From contig NZ_LVYD01000057.1 in assembly GCF_002077945.1 (NCBI RefSeq), positions 1-64,000 of the forward strand: a stretch of 64,000 nucleotides of DNA. The letters are read 5' to 3'. The notes beneath the pieces were generated by a model that saw only the letters and a program-made list of their open reading frames with translations, was not told where the DNA came from and did not search any database. Below, one piece after another: positions 63,422-64,000 of this stretch. The translations under genes were made by a program, and so were the position numbers. Within the stretch, counting starts at the first letter, position 1; each line of letters opens with the position of its first letter. Source of the stretch: Niastella vici. Its GTDB lineage: Bacteria; Bacteroidota; Bacteroidia; Chitinophagales; Chitinophagaceae.

Positions 63422-63429
63422 CAAAGTTA
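63422..63429 (-). promoter_or_regulatory. Promoter -7 element for the DUF2027/Smr gene
   Basis: The minus strand reads TAACTTTG, an exact TAnnTTTG match, 59 bp upstream of the ATG. Confidence 0.6.
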
Positions 63430-63613
63430 AGGTGGAGCGGTCGAAGTTGGAAGGAAGCTGTAAGAAGGGAGAAAAAACAGGGTTTAGTATCAAACAAACA
63501 AAGCTTAATTACATAGGAGGCCTTATTATCATCTCTGCCTTCTTATCACTAATTTTTTCGATTAAATCATTGTATTTCAACATAATAATATTCTTTTTAC
63601 ATCACATTATTAC

Positions 63614-64000
63614 TTAAAATAATTCTCTTGCTTCCCTTTTAATATTCTCCCTGGCCCTTCCTGCATACAATTCCCTGAAAATTTCTGTTTGAAAAATAGA
63701 TTCCGATTGTAAACAATGTTCCAGGAATTGCAGGCGGCCGAAATAATACAACTTGTCGGGGTAAATGCGGTATTCGCGGCGCACCTGCTGCGTATAGGCT
63801 TCATACTTTGCCCATTCAGCGCCAAGGATCGACATATCAAAATCGAGGAATAATTGCAGGTCAGCAATATGTTTTACGGCATCAGTAACTTTATGCGTTT
63901 GGGTAGCCTCAATGTATAGTCTTACCTGTTCCGTTTTTTCGGGTGGAACCGATAAGGCCCGTAACCGTTTTACCGCTACCTGCGCACTCCGCGGCTCGTT
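63614..64000 (-). CDS. HD-superfamily phosphohydrolase-like protein, 3' part (runs off the window)
   Basis: The last 128 codons of a longer gene whose start lies beyond the right edge. The visible sequence includes YIEATQTHKVTDAV, LQLFLDFDMSILGAEWAKYEAY, IRREYRIYP-like VRREYRIYPDKLYYFGR and a tail IFQTEIFRELYAGRARENI. This is the C-terminal pattern of the predicted metal-dependent HD hydrolases of the COG4339 type. The metal-binding HD motif would be in the missing N-terminal part. The substrate is unknown. Confidence 0.82.
   Translation of the reverse strand, partial: NEPRSAQVAVKRLRALSVPPEKTEQVRLYIEATQTHKVTDAVKHIADLQLFLDFDMSILGAEWAKYEAYTQQVRREYRIYPDKLYYFGRLQFLEHCLQSESIFQTEIFRELYAGRARENIKREARELF

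Noticed and set aside
1-64000. Mobile elements, prophage or defence systems
   Set aside because: I found no transposase, integrase, restriction, retron, toxin-antitoxin or CRISPR genes on either strand. The repeats have no associated coding capacity.

Overview
The window looks like chromosomal DNA of a Bacteroidota bacterium, most likely a Chitinophagaceae member (Niastella/Chitinophaga-like). The pointers are a SusC/SusD pair, typical lipoprotein families (DUF4382, DUF2911, LVIVD repeats), an ECF sigma factor followed by a membrane-tethered beta-barrel protein, many genes preceded by the Bacteroidota -7 element TAnnTTTG, and Bacteroidota-style RNase P RNA and tRNA-Cys sequences. I see no transposase, integrase, phage gene, CRISPR array or rRNA, so this is mainly housekeeping and metabolic sequence. 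About 55 protein genes, one RNase P RNA, one degenerate tRNA and one riboswitch are supported.

Layout. 0-7 kb: a secreted protein, DoxX, QueD, a DUF4382 lipoprotein, a sterol-desaturase-family enzyme, a degenerate tRNA-Cys and a DsbA-like protein lacking its first active-site Cys. 7-13 kb: ClpB, a serine hydrolase, a small lipoprotein and a CAP-domain protein. 13-19 kb: a xylose block (xylB, xylA, then an SSS symporter) with a divergent AraC/cupin regulator. 19-24.5 kb: QueG, then a sigma-factor operon read leftward: ECF sigma, a protein with a cytoplasmic N-terminus, one membrane helix and a C-terminal beta-barrel, an LVIVD lipoprotein and a small barrel protein. 24.7-28.3 kb: BioA, a CLC-F-type fluoride/proton antiporter behind a recognisable fluoride riboswitch, a GNAT and a SemiSWEET. 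28.3-35.8 kb: SusD/SusC, DUF2911, an SRPBCC protein and an ABC-2 permease. 35.9-45.5 kb: SppA, FolK, a deoxynucleoside kinase, CysM, an MFS exporter, a KefB-like antiporter and a YkgJ-type protein. 45.5-50.7 kb: two tandem sterol-desaturase paralogues and GcvP. 50.7-57.1 kb: small lipoproteins (one frameshifted), a Gly/Tyr-rich protein, and a DHDPS-family aldolase with its own SSS symporter. 57.2-64 kb: a methyltransferase with a C-terminal coiled coil, a second Gly/Tyr-rich protein, a porin-like protein, an OB-fold protein, rnpB, a DUF2027/Smr protein and the 3' part of an HD-family hydrolase.

The most unusual feature is in the intergenic DNA. At least a dozen spacers hold palindromes whose arms are degenerate tandem arrays of 7-9-bp words (GAAGTAN, GGTAACC/CCAGTTA, GATTTNGA, AGTTNNTN, TTATCNNA, GGGATNNNN). 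Several unrelated word families share this architecture, one element is nested inside another, and in two families a non-repetitive core is conserved between distant copies. Most lie at 3' ends or between convergent genes, and several run into the last codons or stop codon of the gene beside them. A separate 39-bp tandem array lies between queD and the DUF4382 gene.
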